A DNA stretch of 64,000 nucleotides, from the NCBI RefSeq assembly GCF_017498085.1, contig NZ_JAGBKM010000005.1:90699-154698 (forward strand), in the 5' to 3' direction. This DNA is from Psychrobacter coccoides (lineage in GTDB: Bacteria > Pseudomonadota > Gammaproteobacteria > Pseudomonadales > Moraxellaceae). The translations under genes and the position numbers were made by a program. Below are positions 16,690-24,865 of this stretch, piece after piece; positions within the stretch are counted from its first letter, which is position 1, and every line of letters begins with the position of its first letter. Below the pieces are notes generated by a model. It was given only the letters and a program-made list of their open reading frames with translations, ran no database searches and had not been told where the DNA came from.

Positions 16690-17985
16690 ATGACTAACCA
16701 CGCTATTTATACATTATGTATCATTATGGCGACAGCACTGCTGGCGTACGTGGTGCTGTGGTCATGCCTACAGACATTCAATGCCAACCCTAGTACCCGC
16801 TTTATGCGTATCTGGCCAAAGCTTGGCTTGTATTACGCTGCTTATACCATGCCATTTTGGGCGTTATTACTGCTGGTTGGCTGGACACAAGACTTAACGC
16901 CGCTGCTAAGCGGGCTGTCGGTGTCCGTTGTGTTGATGGCGCTGATAGCCATGGGGTTGTATTTTTATGCCGTCATTGTGCAGCCAAATCGCTTGCGATT
17001 GCACCATCAAACCATTGATATCAGTCTACAATCACCACTTAGCATAGCGGTGTTGGCTGATTTACGTATTGGCTTATATAGCGGTAAACCCAGACATATC
17101 AGAAAGCTTGTCACGACCATTAACGAGCTGTCTGTAGATGCGGTATTGATTACCGGTGATTGGCTGTATTATCCAGGCGCTGACTTAGTAGGGCAGTTGA
17201 TGCTATTTAAAGGCGTTAATAAGCCTGTTTATACCGTCATGAGCACCTCGGATTTGCGCTATCAGTCTCTCAATACCACCAAGCAAGGGCAACCACTACT
17301 AGAAGATACTTTGGCGGCAGCGTTTGATGTGCTTGATATCACCTATATCGGTCAGCAGTATCGATTACTACCACAATCAGCTCAGCGACACAAAAATAAC
17401 ACGCTCAGACCACAAGTACAGAGTAACGACAGCCCGTCGCATGTGGCGATGCTGTGTGGTTGGCAAGATCTACCACAACCAAGCGCTCAAGGCGCTCATC
17501 TGTCTGCTAAAAACGCCGTGCACTCTGCAAAACAAATGACTACTCACGCTAACGGCGTAACTTCAGAATGCATGACGAATCAGCAACAGGCTAACCAAGC
17601 AAACCATGCGAAGCGTGGTGTGAGCATTGTCGCTGATAAGGCGGCGCTCTGTACGGAGATTGGAAACGCCACCCTACCCGTGATTATTCTGGCCTCAAGG
17701 TTTGATAGTATTACCGACTTGCCGAGCACGTTACAGCCAAGACCACTGCTGATCACCGGTGCAGCCAAGCCAGTGTCGCCAAGCCATTTGCCCAGACAAG
17801 CTGAAGGGGCAGCTAACGATAAAGCCCGTGCAGCCGTGACGCTTATGTCCAAGACCGCTTTCGATAATAAATGCGGCGTCTATCAGCACAGTAATGCACA
17901 GGTCTTTATCAGTAGCGGTATTGGTACTCGAGGGCTGCCGTTTCGTATTCGTAGGCCTACTATTGATGTGTTGACGATTCGTTAA
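16690..17985 (+). CDS. Membrane-anchored metallophosphoesterase-like protein lacking metal ligands
   Basis: After three or four membrane segments (about residues 1-110) comes a domain laid out like YaeI-type calcineurin-like phosphoesterases: LADLRIGLY, VDAVLITGDWLYYPG, VYTVMSTSDL, IILASRFD, LLITGAAKPVSPSHLP and the ending SSGIGTRGLPFRIRRP. The usual ligand motifs DLH, GNHD, HxPD and GHTHGGQ are replaced by DLR, STSD, SRFD and GAAKPVS. Only GD survives. A polar, probably disordered insert of about 110 residues separates the halves. I infer a catalytically dead homologue. The ATG at 16690 has AGGTG upstream, whereas the frame's earlier start lies in repeat copy B. Confidence 0.7.
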   Translation: MTNHAIYTLCIIMATALLAYVVLWSCLQTFNANPSTRFMRIWPKLGLYYAAYTMPFWALLLLVGWTQDLTPLLSGLSVSVVLMALIAMGLYFYAVIVQPNRLRLHHQTIDISLQSPLSIAVLADLRIGLYSGKPRHIRKLVTTINELSVDAVLITGDWLYYPGADLVGQLMLFKGVNKPVYTVMSTSDLRYQSLNTTKQGQPLLEDTLAAAFDVLDITYIGQQYRLLPQSAQRHKNNTLRPQVQSNDSPSHVAMLCGWQDLPQPSAQGAHLSAKNAVHSAKQMTTHANGVTSECMTNQQQANQANHAKRGVSIVADKAALCTEIGNATLPVIILASRFDSITDLPSTLQPRPLLITGAAKPVSPSHLPRQAEGAANDKARAAVTLMSKTAFDNKCGVYQHSNAQVFISSGIGTRGLPFRIRRPTIDVLTIR

Positions 17986-18352
17986 TAGGGCATAAATTTT
18001 TTTATTAACATACCCTAAGTAGGCTAAACTGAGCCATAAAGCGGGTACCAAAATAAAATCCATACCCCAGTGAAAGTTGTTAGTGAGCCTACAAATCAAA
18101 ATATGCTACACTAACGGTCATTTATTGCAGTGAACCTTATCCTCTGCTGTGGCGATATTTATTTATGCCTATCAAGACTTATTTTTGTAAAACCTATAAA
18201 AATAAGTACAAGGCTCAAATCAATGTTCGGTCAGCAGTATGAATATAAAGCAAGCGTATCCTATAGTACTGTAAAATGAACGATAGCGCTTGCAAACGAC
18301 CTATCATGTGATAGCTTTAATAAAAGCTAGAATAATCCAGTAAGGCAAAGTT
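17986..18352. other. Intergenic region upstream of dapA
   Basis: 367 bp without a gene. It contains an AT-rich 10-bp dyad (18177-18186 with 18198-18207, ACTTATTTTT and its complement) that could fold into a hairpin after the upstream gene. Nothing resembling a lysine riboswitch was seen. The dapA promoter is presumably here. Confidence 0.35.
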
Positions 18353-19258
18353 ATGAGTACAGCATACGACGATATCAAAACCCGACTACAAGGCTCTATG
18401 GTGGCCTTGGTAACGCCCATGCATCCTGACGGAGCGGTCGATTATAAACGTCTGGCAGACCTCATAGACTGGCAAATCGAGCAAGGCACTCATTGTCTCG
18501 TAGCGGTTGGTACGACTGGTGAGTCGGCCACCTTATCGATGCAAGAGCACAGCGAGGTGATTCGCTATTTTGTGCAGCATGTCAAAGGCCGTGTGCCTGT
18601 CATTGCAGGTACTGGCGCAAACAACACCCTTGAGGCCATTAAGTTGACTCAAGATGCTAAAGACGCTGGCGCTGATTGTGCGCTGCTGGTAGCACCTTAT
18701 TATAATAAGCCACCACAAGAAGGCTTATTTCAGCATTATAAAGCTGTCGCTGAAGCCGTTGATATGCCACAAATGCTCTACAACGTACCAGGCCGTACCG
18801 TGGTGGATATCGCCCAAGAAACTGTCGAGCGCTTGGCTGATATCGAGAACATCGTCGCCATCAAAGATGCCACAGGTTCTGTCGGCCGCGGCGAGCAGTT
18901 GATCAAAGCCGTTGGCGATAGAATCGTGGTGTTGTCTGGCGATGATGGGACAGCGCTTGACCTGATGAAAGTCGGTGGTAGCGGTAATATTTCAGTCACA
19001 GCCAACGTAGCACCTAAAGCCATGAGTGAGACCTTTACGGCGGCTTTACGTGGTGACTTTGCAGCTGCTGATAGCGCTCATGATGTGGTTAAGCATTTGC
19101 ACCGTGATTTGTTTATCGAATCCAGCCCAATTCCTGCTAAATATGCCTTATATAAGATGGGCATGATAGACAAGGGCATTCGTTTACCCTTGGTATGGCT
19201 TGCAGACAAACATCATGACACCATCGACCAAGCATTGGTACGGGCAAATTTACTATAA
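18353..19258 (+). CDS. dapA: 4-hydroxy-tetrahydrodipicolinate synthase
   Basis: DapA condenses pyruvate with aspartate semialdehyde, the first committed step to diaminopimelate and lysine. The 301-residue protein has GTTGESATL, the catalytic-triad Tyr143 in LYNVPGRT, and the Schiff-base Lys171 in IKDATGS. It is full length for the family. The order dapA, BamC-like lipoprotein, purC is the arrangement seen in many gamma-proteobacteria. Confidence 0.96.
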   Translation: MSTAYDDIKTRLQGSMVALVTPMHPDGAVDYKRLADLIDWQIEQGTHCLVAVGTTGESATLSMQEHSEVIRYFVQHVKGRVPVIAGTGANNTLEAIKLTQDAKDAGADCALLVAPYYNKPPQEGLFQHYKAVAEAVDMPQMLYNVPGRTVVDIAQETVERLADIENIVAIKDATGSVGRGEQLIKAVGDRIVVLSGDDGTALDLMKVGGSGNISVTANVAPKAMSETFTAALRGDFAAADSAHDVVKHLHRDLFIESSPIPAKYALYKMGMIDKGIRLPLVWLADKHHDTIDQALVRANLL

Positions 19259-19351
19259 AATCTGGCTAGAAGACGCCCTTATAGATGCTGACTTGATTCA
19301 TCGTTAGCGCAGTATCTATATAGGCACCGATTGCTAACTCTGAGAGAGCAT

Positions 19352-19675
19352 ATGATGAAGACATCATTAATGACATCAAAAACTTTTACTGCGTTATTTG
19401 CCTTGGCTCTAGGCAGTACCTTAGTACTGAGCGGTTGCCAAACGGCCAAAGGCGTACTGGGTAAACGTGATAATGGGAGCCTGACATATCAACAAAGTAA
19501 AAAGTTGCCACCATTAGAGTTGCCTGCATCACAACAGGCCGCTCCGTTTGTACCCTTGTATCCCACCCCAAATCTGGGCGAAAATACTTTACAGCTACAA
19601 AATGAGTCAGGTAAGCAGTACCGACTGCCAAAACCTGAACGAGCGGTGCCAGTGACGTCATCGTCAGCTCAATAA
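19352..19675 (+). CDS. Short BamC/NlpB-like lipoprotein
   Basis: A signal peptide ends in the lipobox LSGC, followed by a mature part of only about 80 residues containing [15 protein letters not shown] and [14 protein letters not shown]. That resembles the unstructured N-terminal segment of BamC, which binds BamD in the outer-membrane assembly complex. Position between dapA and purC is the BamC locus. The two helix-grip domains that make up most of BamC (about 340 residues) are absent, so this is either a naturally reduced BamC or a different lipoprotein. ATG codons at 19352 and 19355 are both possible, with GAGAG upstream. Confidence 0.7.
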   Translation: MMKTSLMTSKTFTALFALALGSTLVLSGCQTAKGVLGKRDNGSLTYQQSKKLPPLELPASQQAAPFVPLYPTPNLGENTLQLQNESGKQYRLPKPERAVPVTSSSAQ

Positions 19676-19775
19676 GTTTTACATTCCATCCAGACCGCTT
19701 GTTAAGCGGTCTTTGCTGCTTATTTATTACATAAGCTTGAACGACATCAGCCTTGAACGAACAGGAACTCCCATA

Positions 19776-20489
19776 ATGCAAAAGCAACAACTGCTGTATA
19801 AAGGCAAAGCCAAGTCTGTTTATGAAACAGAGGATAACGATCTTTTAATCTTACATTTCCGTGACGATACCTCAGCGCTTGATGGTAAGCGTATTGAGCA
19901 ATTGGCACGCAAGGGTGTGGTTAACAACCGTTTTAACGCTTTTATCATGCAAAAGCTGGCCGACGCTGGCATCGAGACCCATTTTGAAAAGCAGCTGTCT
20001 GATGATGAAGTATTGGTTAAGCGTTTGGATATGATTCCTGTAGAGTGTGTGATACGTAACTTTGCAGCGGGGAGTTTGGTTCGCCGTCTAGGGCTAGAAG
20101 AAGGCCAAGCATTAACGCCGCCGACCTATGAGCTGTTTTATAAGGACGATGCGCTGGGTGATCCTATGGTCAATGAGTCTCTATCCGTCACTTTGGGCTG
20201 GGCAACCGAAGCACAGCTGACCAAAATGCAAGAGCTGACTTATCAAGTCAACGATGTCTTGAAAGCGCTGTTTGATGCGGGCGACTTAATCTTAGTAGAC
20301 TTTAAGCTCGAGTTTGGTGTGTTCCATGATCGTATCGTCTTGGGTGATGAGTTCTCACCAGATGGCTGCCGTATTTGGGACAAAACCACGAAGAAAAAAC
20401 TGGATAAAGACCGCTTCCGTCAGTCGCTTGGTGATGTGATTGAAGGGTATGAAGAAGTCGCTCAGCGTATTGGGGTTCCTCTGAGCTAA
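19776..20489 (+). CDS. purC: Phosphoribosylaminoimidazole-succinocarboxamide synthase
   Basis: PurC joins aspartate to CAIR in purine synthesis. The 237-residue protein begins [15 protein letters not shown] (ATP-binding loop) and has [29 protein letters not shown] and [14 protein letters not shown], all family signatures. The ATG at 19776 is preceded by AGGAA and gives the standard N-terminus. The upstream frame extension is not used. The Rho-independent terminator at 20514 ends the dapA-purC stretch. Confidence 0.96.
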   Translation: MQKQQLLYKGKAKSVYETEDNDLLILHFRDDTSALDGKRIEQLARKGVVNNRFNAFIMQKLADAGIETHFEKQLSDDEVLVKRLDMIPVECVIRNFAAGSLVRRLGLEEGQALTPPTYELFYKDDALGDPMVNESLSVTLGWATEAQLTKMQELTYQVNDVLKALFDAGDLILVDFKLEFGVFHDRIVLGDEFSPDGCRIWDKTTKKKLDKDRFRQSLGDVIEGYEEVAQRIGVPLS

Positions 20490-20513
20490 TCTATATCTTA
20501 AGTTTTATTCGAT

Positions 20514-20542
20514 AAAACTGAGCTTTAAGCTCAGTTTTTTTT
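20514..20542 (+). terminator. Rho-independent terminator after purC
   Basis: AAAACTGAGCTT and AAGCTCAGTTTT form a stem followed by a run of eight T, 25 bp after the purC stop codon. Confidence 0.88.
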
Positions 20543-20630
20543 ATAAAATGTGCACGATACAATCAATCTATTGTTTCTACAATAAGGCTTGTTTGTCCCA
20601 TCAGGCTAACGAGAACCCAGGTCTAAACTT

Positions 20631-21254
20631 ATGCCAAATACTGTGCTAGCGCCAATATGGTTTACTCGTCCAACTTGTGTGGTCGCTGCTGACTTGATCG
20701 GTAAAGTGCTGTGTAGTACGGTGACAGATAGTGATGGTCAACAAAAAACCTTACGCATGCGTATCTCTGAAACCGAAAGCTATATCGGTGCGGCCGATGG
20801 CTCGGTGCAGGTGCACCTTGGACGCAAAAAAGACAAATCTGAGATTATGTATCAGCCCGGTGGGGTGTTTTATATCTACCTAACCTATGGCGTACACCAT
20901 ATGCTCAACTTAGTGAGCGGGCCCGCAGAGTCACCTGAATCAGTGCTAATACGTGCAGGGTTTTTGACCGCTGATAGTGAGCGTTTGATTGACGAGCAGT
21001 CGCTTGAAGCAGCTAAGCAGTTTACCCATCCTAAGCAGTTTTCAGGTCCTGGTAAGCTGAGCAAGCGTTTACAGATTGATCGCCGGTTATATGGTCAGCC
21101 TATCGCACCAGAGTCAGGCGTTTGGATCGAAGATGATGGCTGTCAGCCTCCTGTATCACTGCGCCCACGTATCGGTATTGACTCTGCAGGTGAAGCTGCA
21201 GACTGGCTGCTACGCTATGTATGGACGGGGCATCCTTCTTTATCGAAAAAATAG
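20631..21254 (+). CDS. DNA-3-methyladenine glycosylase (AAG/MPG family)
   Basis: The 207-residue protein belongs to the alkyladenine glycosylase family that removes 3-methyladenine and related bases from DNA. The water-activating glutamate lies in ISETESYIGAADGS. The histidine of VQVHLGRKK, the asparagine of HHMLNLV and the arginine of SVLIRAGFL correspond to binding-pocket residues of the human enzyme. The segment RKKDKSEIMY replaces the usual TPRN motif, as in one bacterial subgroup. The final GLSKRLQI-type helix (PGKLSKRLQID) is also conserved. The gene stands between two terminated units. Confidence 0.9.
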   Translation: MPNTVLAPIWFTRPTCVVAADLIGKVLCSTVTDSDGQQKTLRMRISETESYIGAADGSVQVHLGRKKDKSEIMYQPGGVFYIYLTYGVHHMLNLVSGPAESPESVLIRAGFLTADSERLIDEQSLEAAKQFTHPKQFSGPGKLSKRLQIDRRLYGQPIAPESGVWIEDDGCQPPVSLRPRIGIDSAGEAADWLLRYVWTGHPSLSKK

Positions 21255-21307
21255 CAGTTTCTATCATTTTTCGATCTTATGCTAACGGTATGATATGAGG
21301 GCAATCT

Positions 21308-21619
21308 ATGTATAAACTGACTGTTTTTATTCCTGAAGAAGCCTTAGAGCAAGTTAAGTCGGCACTGTTTGCCGCAGGTGCTGGCACGATTGGTAACTAT
21401 GAGGCCTGCTGCTGGCAAGTGCAGGGCGTGGGCCAGTTTAAACCACTGGCAGGTAGCAATCCGCACATTGGTGCGCAAGATAAATTAGAAAAAGTGCCTG
21501 AATGGCGAGTGGAGATGGTGGTAGCACAAAAAAACATGGCTCAGGTCGTTGAAGCACTAAAGCAAGCGCATCCTTACGAGACGCCTGCCTACGATATTAT
21601 CGAAGTGCTAGATTTTTAG
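21308..21619 (+). CDS. YqfO/Nif3-related small domain protein
   Basis: The 103-residue product is a stand-alone version of the domain inserted in Nif3/YqfO proteins: MYKLTVFIPEEALEQVKSAL, GAGTIGNYEACCWQ, GVGQFKPLAGSNPHIG and AHPYETPAYDI. It folds like PII/CutA-type proteins, and its biochemical role is not established. GAGGG precedes the ATG. It converges on the lipoprotein gene 12 bp downstream. Confidence 0.88.
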   Translation: MYKLTVFIPEEALEQVKSALFAAGAGTIGNYEACCWQVQGVGQFKPLAGSNPHIGAQDKLEKVPEWRVEMVVAQKNMAQVVEALKQAHPYETPAYDIIEVLDF

Positions 21620-21631
21620 AAGGCTGTCGTT

Positions 21632-22003
21632 TTAGTCTTCTTTTATCTTGATGACCTGATAGCTTGGATAGTCTAGATCGATTTTGTAGTCCTCACCACC
21701 TCGAGTGGCTTTGACTTTAATCTTGCTATCGCCCCTTTTGAATTTCACGCTTTTGACACGGTAACCCATGTTACTGACTCTATTGGCGGCTTGCTGTTTG
21801 ATGGCCGGTTGATAGAAGTCTTTATCAATGGTTTTGATGGTTTTTTTGTGCTTTTTGTAGACCTTGCTGTCTTTATAGATGTCTTCATACAGGTCATCGT
21901 AAGCGTTGTAGCCTGGTGCAGTGACACAGCCTGTCGTTATGGTTAATAGTGCTGCTATCACACTGACAGCCGCAGTAGGTTTCAATAAAGTCTTACTTGT
22001 CAT
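21632..22003 (-). CDS. Small hypothetical lipoprotein
   Basis: The 123-residue precursor has a signal peptide with lipobox TTGC (Cys at about residue 26), then a very basic mature part with many Lys and Tyr residues (DLYEDIYKDSKVYKKHKKTIK). It ends in a beta-rich PepSY-like tail (RVKSVKFKRGDSKIKVKA, YKIDLDYPSYQVIKIKED). I cannot name a function. AGAGG precedes the ATG. Confidence 0.75.
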   Translation of the reverse strand: MTSKTLLKPTAAVSVIAALLTITTGCVTAPGYNAYDDLYEDIYKDSKVYKKHKKTIKTIDKDFYQPAIKQQAANRVSNMGYRVKSVKFKRGDSKIKVKATRGGEDYKIDLDYPSYQVIKIKED

Positions 22004-22207
22004 AAACCTCTCCGATTAGATTAAAAACTGCCTCATAATACTATAAAAAATGGTCAAATAAGCCAGGGTAGGCTTATTTGACCATAGGCATCAAAGGTTT
22101 GCGATGCCAAAAGCTTGATCTCATGTCTGGTTGTGATTAAAGCGTTTGAAATATTTACTTACAAGTACATGATAGAGGTCAAAACTTGATAGTAAGTGTC
22201 GTGAGCG

Positions 22208-22462
22208 TTAATAAGATGTAAGCAAGGCGGTGGATTGCGTAATCATCCTATACTGTACTGACGTAGTCTTACTGTTTGGTTCTAATAAAGAAAACTTACA
22301 GTCGTTTAGAAGTAAACCTGTTATAAGTTCAAAAGCGCTACGGGTATTTATTTGTCTGGCGTGCTGTACCACCACCGCTCGGTGCTGCGTATAATCAATG
22401 CCAGTGGCAATGGCATAGGGTATGCTGTTTTTATTGAGGACTAACTGTATTTGGTGCGGCAT
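22208..22462 (-). CDS. Possible small protein of unknown function
   Basis: An 84-codon frame opens from an ATG without a visible ribosome binding site. The product resembles nothing I know and has no signal peptide or motif. It lies in an AT-rich gap next to the GacA-type site, so it may be a chance frame. Confidence 0.2.
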   Translation of the reverse strand: MPHQIQLVLNKNSIPYAIATGIDYTQHRAVVVQHARQINTRSAFELITGLLLNDCKFSLLEPNSKTTSVQYRMITQSTALLTSY

Positions 22463-22527
22463 AAAACGGCTATTAACACACTATAAATGCTCTTATATCG
22501 ATAATAAATGTCTCATAATAAAAGATG

Positions 22528-22545
22528 TGTAAGCATATGCTTACA
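22528..22545. promoter_or_regulatory. Perfect GacA/UvrY-type upstream activating palindrome
   Basis: TGTAAGCATATGCTTACA is an exact match to TGTAAG-N6-CTTACA, the site bound by the response regulator GacA upstream of rsmY and rsmZ in Pseudomonas. Its centre is about 57 bp before the predicted 5' end of the RNA at 22593, close to the position in those genes. A TATATT hexamer at 22581-22586 could be the -10 box. No good -35 hexamer is found at the right distance, as expected for an activator-dependent promoter. Confidence 0.8.
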
Positions 22546-22592
22546 TGCATTGACGTTTATGCGACTTAACAACACAGAGATATATTGGCATT

Positions 22593-22876
22593 ATAGTCAC
22601 ACGGCATCAGGGAATGTGACTCAAGGATTGAGTTAACCGTATTAAGGATAATGATTCATTTATTAGCATCAGGATGATAACAATAAATGAAGTAAGGACA
22701 CAGACCCTTTGCTGATAACAGCAGTGAATGCTGATAGTCGTAGCAAAAAGAGCAGGATGCTCAATATCACAATATGTTGTCACTTGTGCAAGGATGCATA
22801 AAAAACAATTGTGGTAACTAACATGGACCGTTAATAATAAAACCGCATAACAATTATTTGCTATGCGGTTTTATTG
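22593..22876 (+). ncRNA. CsrB/RsmZ-like small RNA predicted to sequester CsrA/RsmA
   Basis: The stretch has no coding frame but carries eight GGA motifs (22611, 22625, 22646, 22672, 22696, 22755, 22792, 22825). Five sit in hairpin loops: ACTCA-AGGAT-TGAGT (22619-22633); ATTA-AGGA-TAAT (22641-22652); ATC-AGGAT-GAT on top of a 10-bp stem (22655-22664 with 22682-22691); GAGC-AGGAT-GCTC (22750-22762); and TGCA-AGGA-TGCA (22787-22798). A GTCACA/TGTGAC hairpin (22596-22620) opens the RNA and a Rho-independent terminator (22839-22872) closes it. This matches RNAs that titrate the translational repressor CsrA. With the GacA site upstream it suggests a Gac-Csr cascade. The 5' end is inferred. Confidence 0.8.
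22839..22875 (+). terminator. Terminator of the CsrB/RsmZ-like RNA
   Basis: An 11-bp perfect stem (AAAACCGCATA, 22839-22849, with 22862-22872) ends in TTTTATT on the + strand. Confidence 0.85.
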
Positions 22877-22911
22877 TGTCTGAGTTTTGAAAAATTAAAA
22901 TGTAAAAAGAC

Positions 22912-22946
22912 CCATAAAAAAGCCGCATGACTCGCATGCGGCTTTT
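22912..22946 (-). terminator. Terminator of csbD
   Basis: A 12-bp perfect stem (22918-22929 with 22935-22946) around GCCGCATG/CATGCGGC is followed on the minus strand by six T. It lies 36 bp beyond the csbD stop. Confidence 0.85.
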
Positions 22947-22981
22947 ATGTTTAAGCTGTCAGGGCTTATTACGAGTGATTC

Positions 22982-23185
22982 TTAGTAGTTGTTTTCACGA
23001 CGCCACTCATCCACACGGCGCTCTGCCTCATCTTTAGAGTGACCATAGCGCTCTTGTACTTTACCGACTAGCTTGTCACGGCTACCTTGAATGTGTAATA
23101 AATCATCATCAGTAAGATCGGCCCACTTTTGTTTGACTGAACCTTTGAGCTGATTCCAATCACCTTTTAGAGTATGTTCATTCAT
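22982..23185 (-). CDS. CsbD-like stress protein
   Basis: The 67-residue hydrophilic protein (MNEHTLKGDWNQLKGSVKQKWADLTDDDLLHIQGSRDKL, ending RRVDEWRRENNY) is a standard CsbD/YjbJ family member. These are small abundant proteins induced in stress or stationary phase whose biochemical role is unknown. AAGGAG lies eight bases before the ATG. Convergent arrangement with the CsrB-like RNA is noted, and both ends carry strong terminators. Confidence 0.92.
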   Translation of the reverse strand: MNEHTLKGDWNQLKGSVKQKWADLTDDDLLHIQGSRDKLVGKVQERYGHSKDEAERRVDEWRRENNY

Positions 23186-23478
23186 GATTAAACTCCTTCT
23201 TTTAATTATTGCACTTATTATTAATTATCGAGGCAATCTAACAGACTGCCTTTTTGTGTCTTCTTTATACTTCAGTTAAAAGCTATCAATGACAGATAAC
23301 CAACTGATGATTTCTAATATAAAGATAGGGGCTAATAATGTCTGTATGAGCAATGTTTAGAGTGTTGCGCTTTTATAGAGTTCAGCATTTCTATGGTATA
23401 AAGATAAGAGTTATGTATGATGGCGTGTTGGTTTTATCTAGACTAAGTAACCAAAATAAAAGCAACCAAAACAAAAAA

Positions 23479-24801
23479 CTAAACCACGCCAGTAAAATCA
23501 AAATCAACTGCCGGCCGATCTCCTTGTACAAGTAAACTGAGCGCTTTTGCTGAACCACAAGCATGGGTCCAGCCCAGTGTGCCATGGCCAGTATTGAGCC
23601 ACAGATTATCGAAGCTGGCATCGATATTGGTACTGCCATGACGGACGTGCCCCTGATGCGCACGCCCTATTAAGGGTACGTTTGAAGGCGTCATTGGGCG
23701 TAGCCCTGTCCAGTATTCGACAGAGTTAGCAATGATGCCTTTAGGGAATAACTGCTGCACACGGCGAGTAATGGCCTCACAGCGTACGCTGTTTAGGTCT
23801 AGATTGTAACCATTAAACTCAGCGGTACCAGCGACTCGTAGCTTATCTCCTAAACGAGAGGTTACCAGCTTAAACTCATCGTCAATAAGGCTCACAAAGG
23901 GCGCCAGATGCGGTGCACGAGGGTTGACTTGATAAGTGGCTGAGTAGCCTTTGGCGGGGAAGATAGGCAGATGAACAGCCAATGGCTTGGTTAAGGCGGC
24001 GCTATAGCTGCCCAATGCCAAGACATAACTGTCTGCGCTAAAGGTTTGCGCATTTTCGCCAGCAGGACGGATAGTCATGCTATGGATATGTGGGTGAGTA
24101 GAATGGGCGTCAGCGTTTAATGCCAACACCTCGGTATCATATAAAAACTGTACGCCAGCATCAGCGCAGCGCTCAGCTAAGCGCTGGGTAAACAAATGAG
24201 CATTACCTGACTCATCTTGGCTGGTATAGGTTGCGCCTTTAAGCTTGTGAGCCACAGGGTAGAGGGCTGGTTCAAGACTGACGGCGTTATCAATATCTAT
24301 AATATGACGCTCACAGCCGAGCGCTTGCATACGCTGTGTGGGCACAATGGCAGCATCAAACTCCGCTTGATCGGTGTAAAGGTGCATGATACCACGAGTT
24401 TGTTGCTGGTAATCGATACCAATATCAGCCCGCAGCTGCTGCAAAGCATCTCTAGAATACAGACCGAGACGTACCATTTGCACCAGATTGGCATCGGCTC
24501 TGTCTGTGCGGCACTCTTGCAAAAACTGTAGCGCCCATCTGAGCTGAGCCTTGTCCGCTCGCAGACGATATAGCAGCGGGGCGTCTTCTTTAAACAGCCA
24601 TTTCAGCGCTTTTTTCGGTGTCGCCGGGTTGGCCCAAGGGGTCGCATGTGAGACGGATATCTGCCCGCCATTGGCAAATGAGGTTTGCATTCCTGCTGCG
24701 GGCTCACGCTCAATGACAGTCACATCATAGCCTGCTTGCCGAAGATACCAGGCGCTGGTCACGCCCACCACGCCTGCTCCGAGTACCGCAATATGTGTCA
24801 T
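23479..24801 (-). CDS. dadA: D-amino acid dehydrogenase, FAD-dependent
   Basis: DadA oxidatively deaminates D-amino acids such as D-alanine at the inner membrane and passes electrons to the respiratory chain. The 440-residue protein starts with the dinucleotide-binding motif VLGAGVVGVTSAWYLRQAG and has TSFANGGQISVSHATPWANP, KGYSATY, and the C-terminal GLRPMTPSNVPLIGRAH and NTGHGTLGWTHACGSA segments typical of DadA. No alanine racemase gene or Lrp-type regulator is adjacent. Confidence 0.92.
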   Translation of the reverse strand: MTHIAVLGAGVVGVTSAWYLRQAGYDVTVIEREPAAGMQTSFANGGQISVSHATPWANPATPKKALKWLFKEDAPLLYRLRADKAQLRWALQFLQECRTDRADANLVQMVRLGLYSRDALQQLRADIGIDYQQQTRGIMHLYTDQAEFDAAIVPTQRMQALGCERHIIDIDNAVSLEPALYPVAHKLKGATYTSQDESGNAHLFTQRLAERCADAGVQFLYDTEVLALNADAHSTHPHIHSMTIRPAGENAQTFSADSYVLALGSYSAALTKPLAVHLPIFPAKGYSATYQVNPRAPHLAPFVSLIDDEFKLVTSRLGDKLRVAGTAEFNGYNLDLNSVRCEAITRRVQQLFPKGIIANSVEYWTGLRPMTPSNVPLIGRAHQGHVRHGSTNIDASFDNLWLNTGHGTLGWTHACGSAKALSLLVQGDRPAVDFDFTGVV

Positions 24802-24865
24802 GAGTAAAATCTCTTAGTGACTGTATGAGCTGCTTATCTGACGCTTCGCTGTAGATTGAGCACAG

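Noticed and set aside
18177..18207. AT-rich 10-bp dyad upstream of dapA considered as a terminator or lysine riboswitch part
   Set aside because: There is no GC in the stem and no T run beyond it, and no lysine-riboswitch core elements were recognised.
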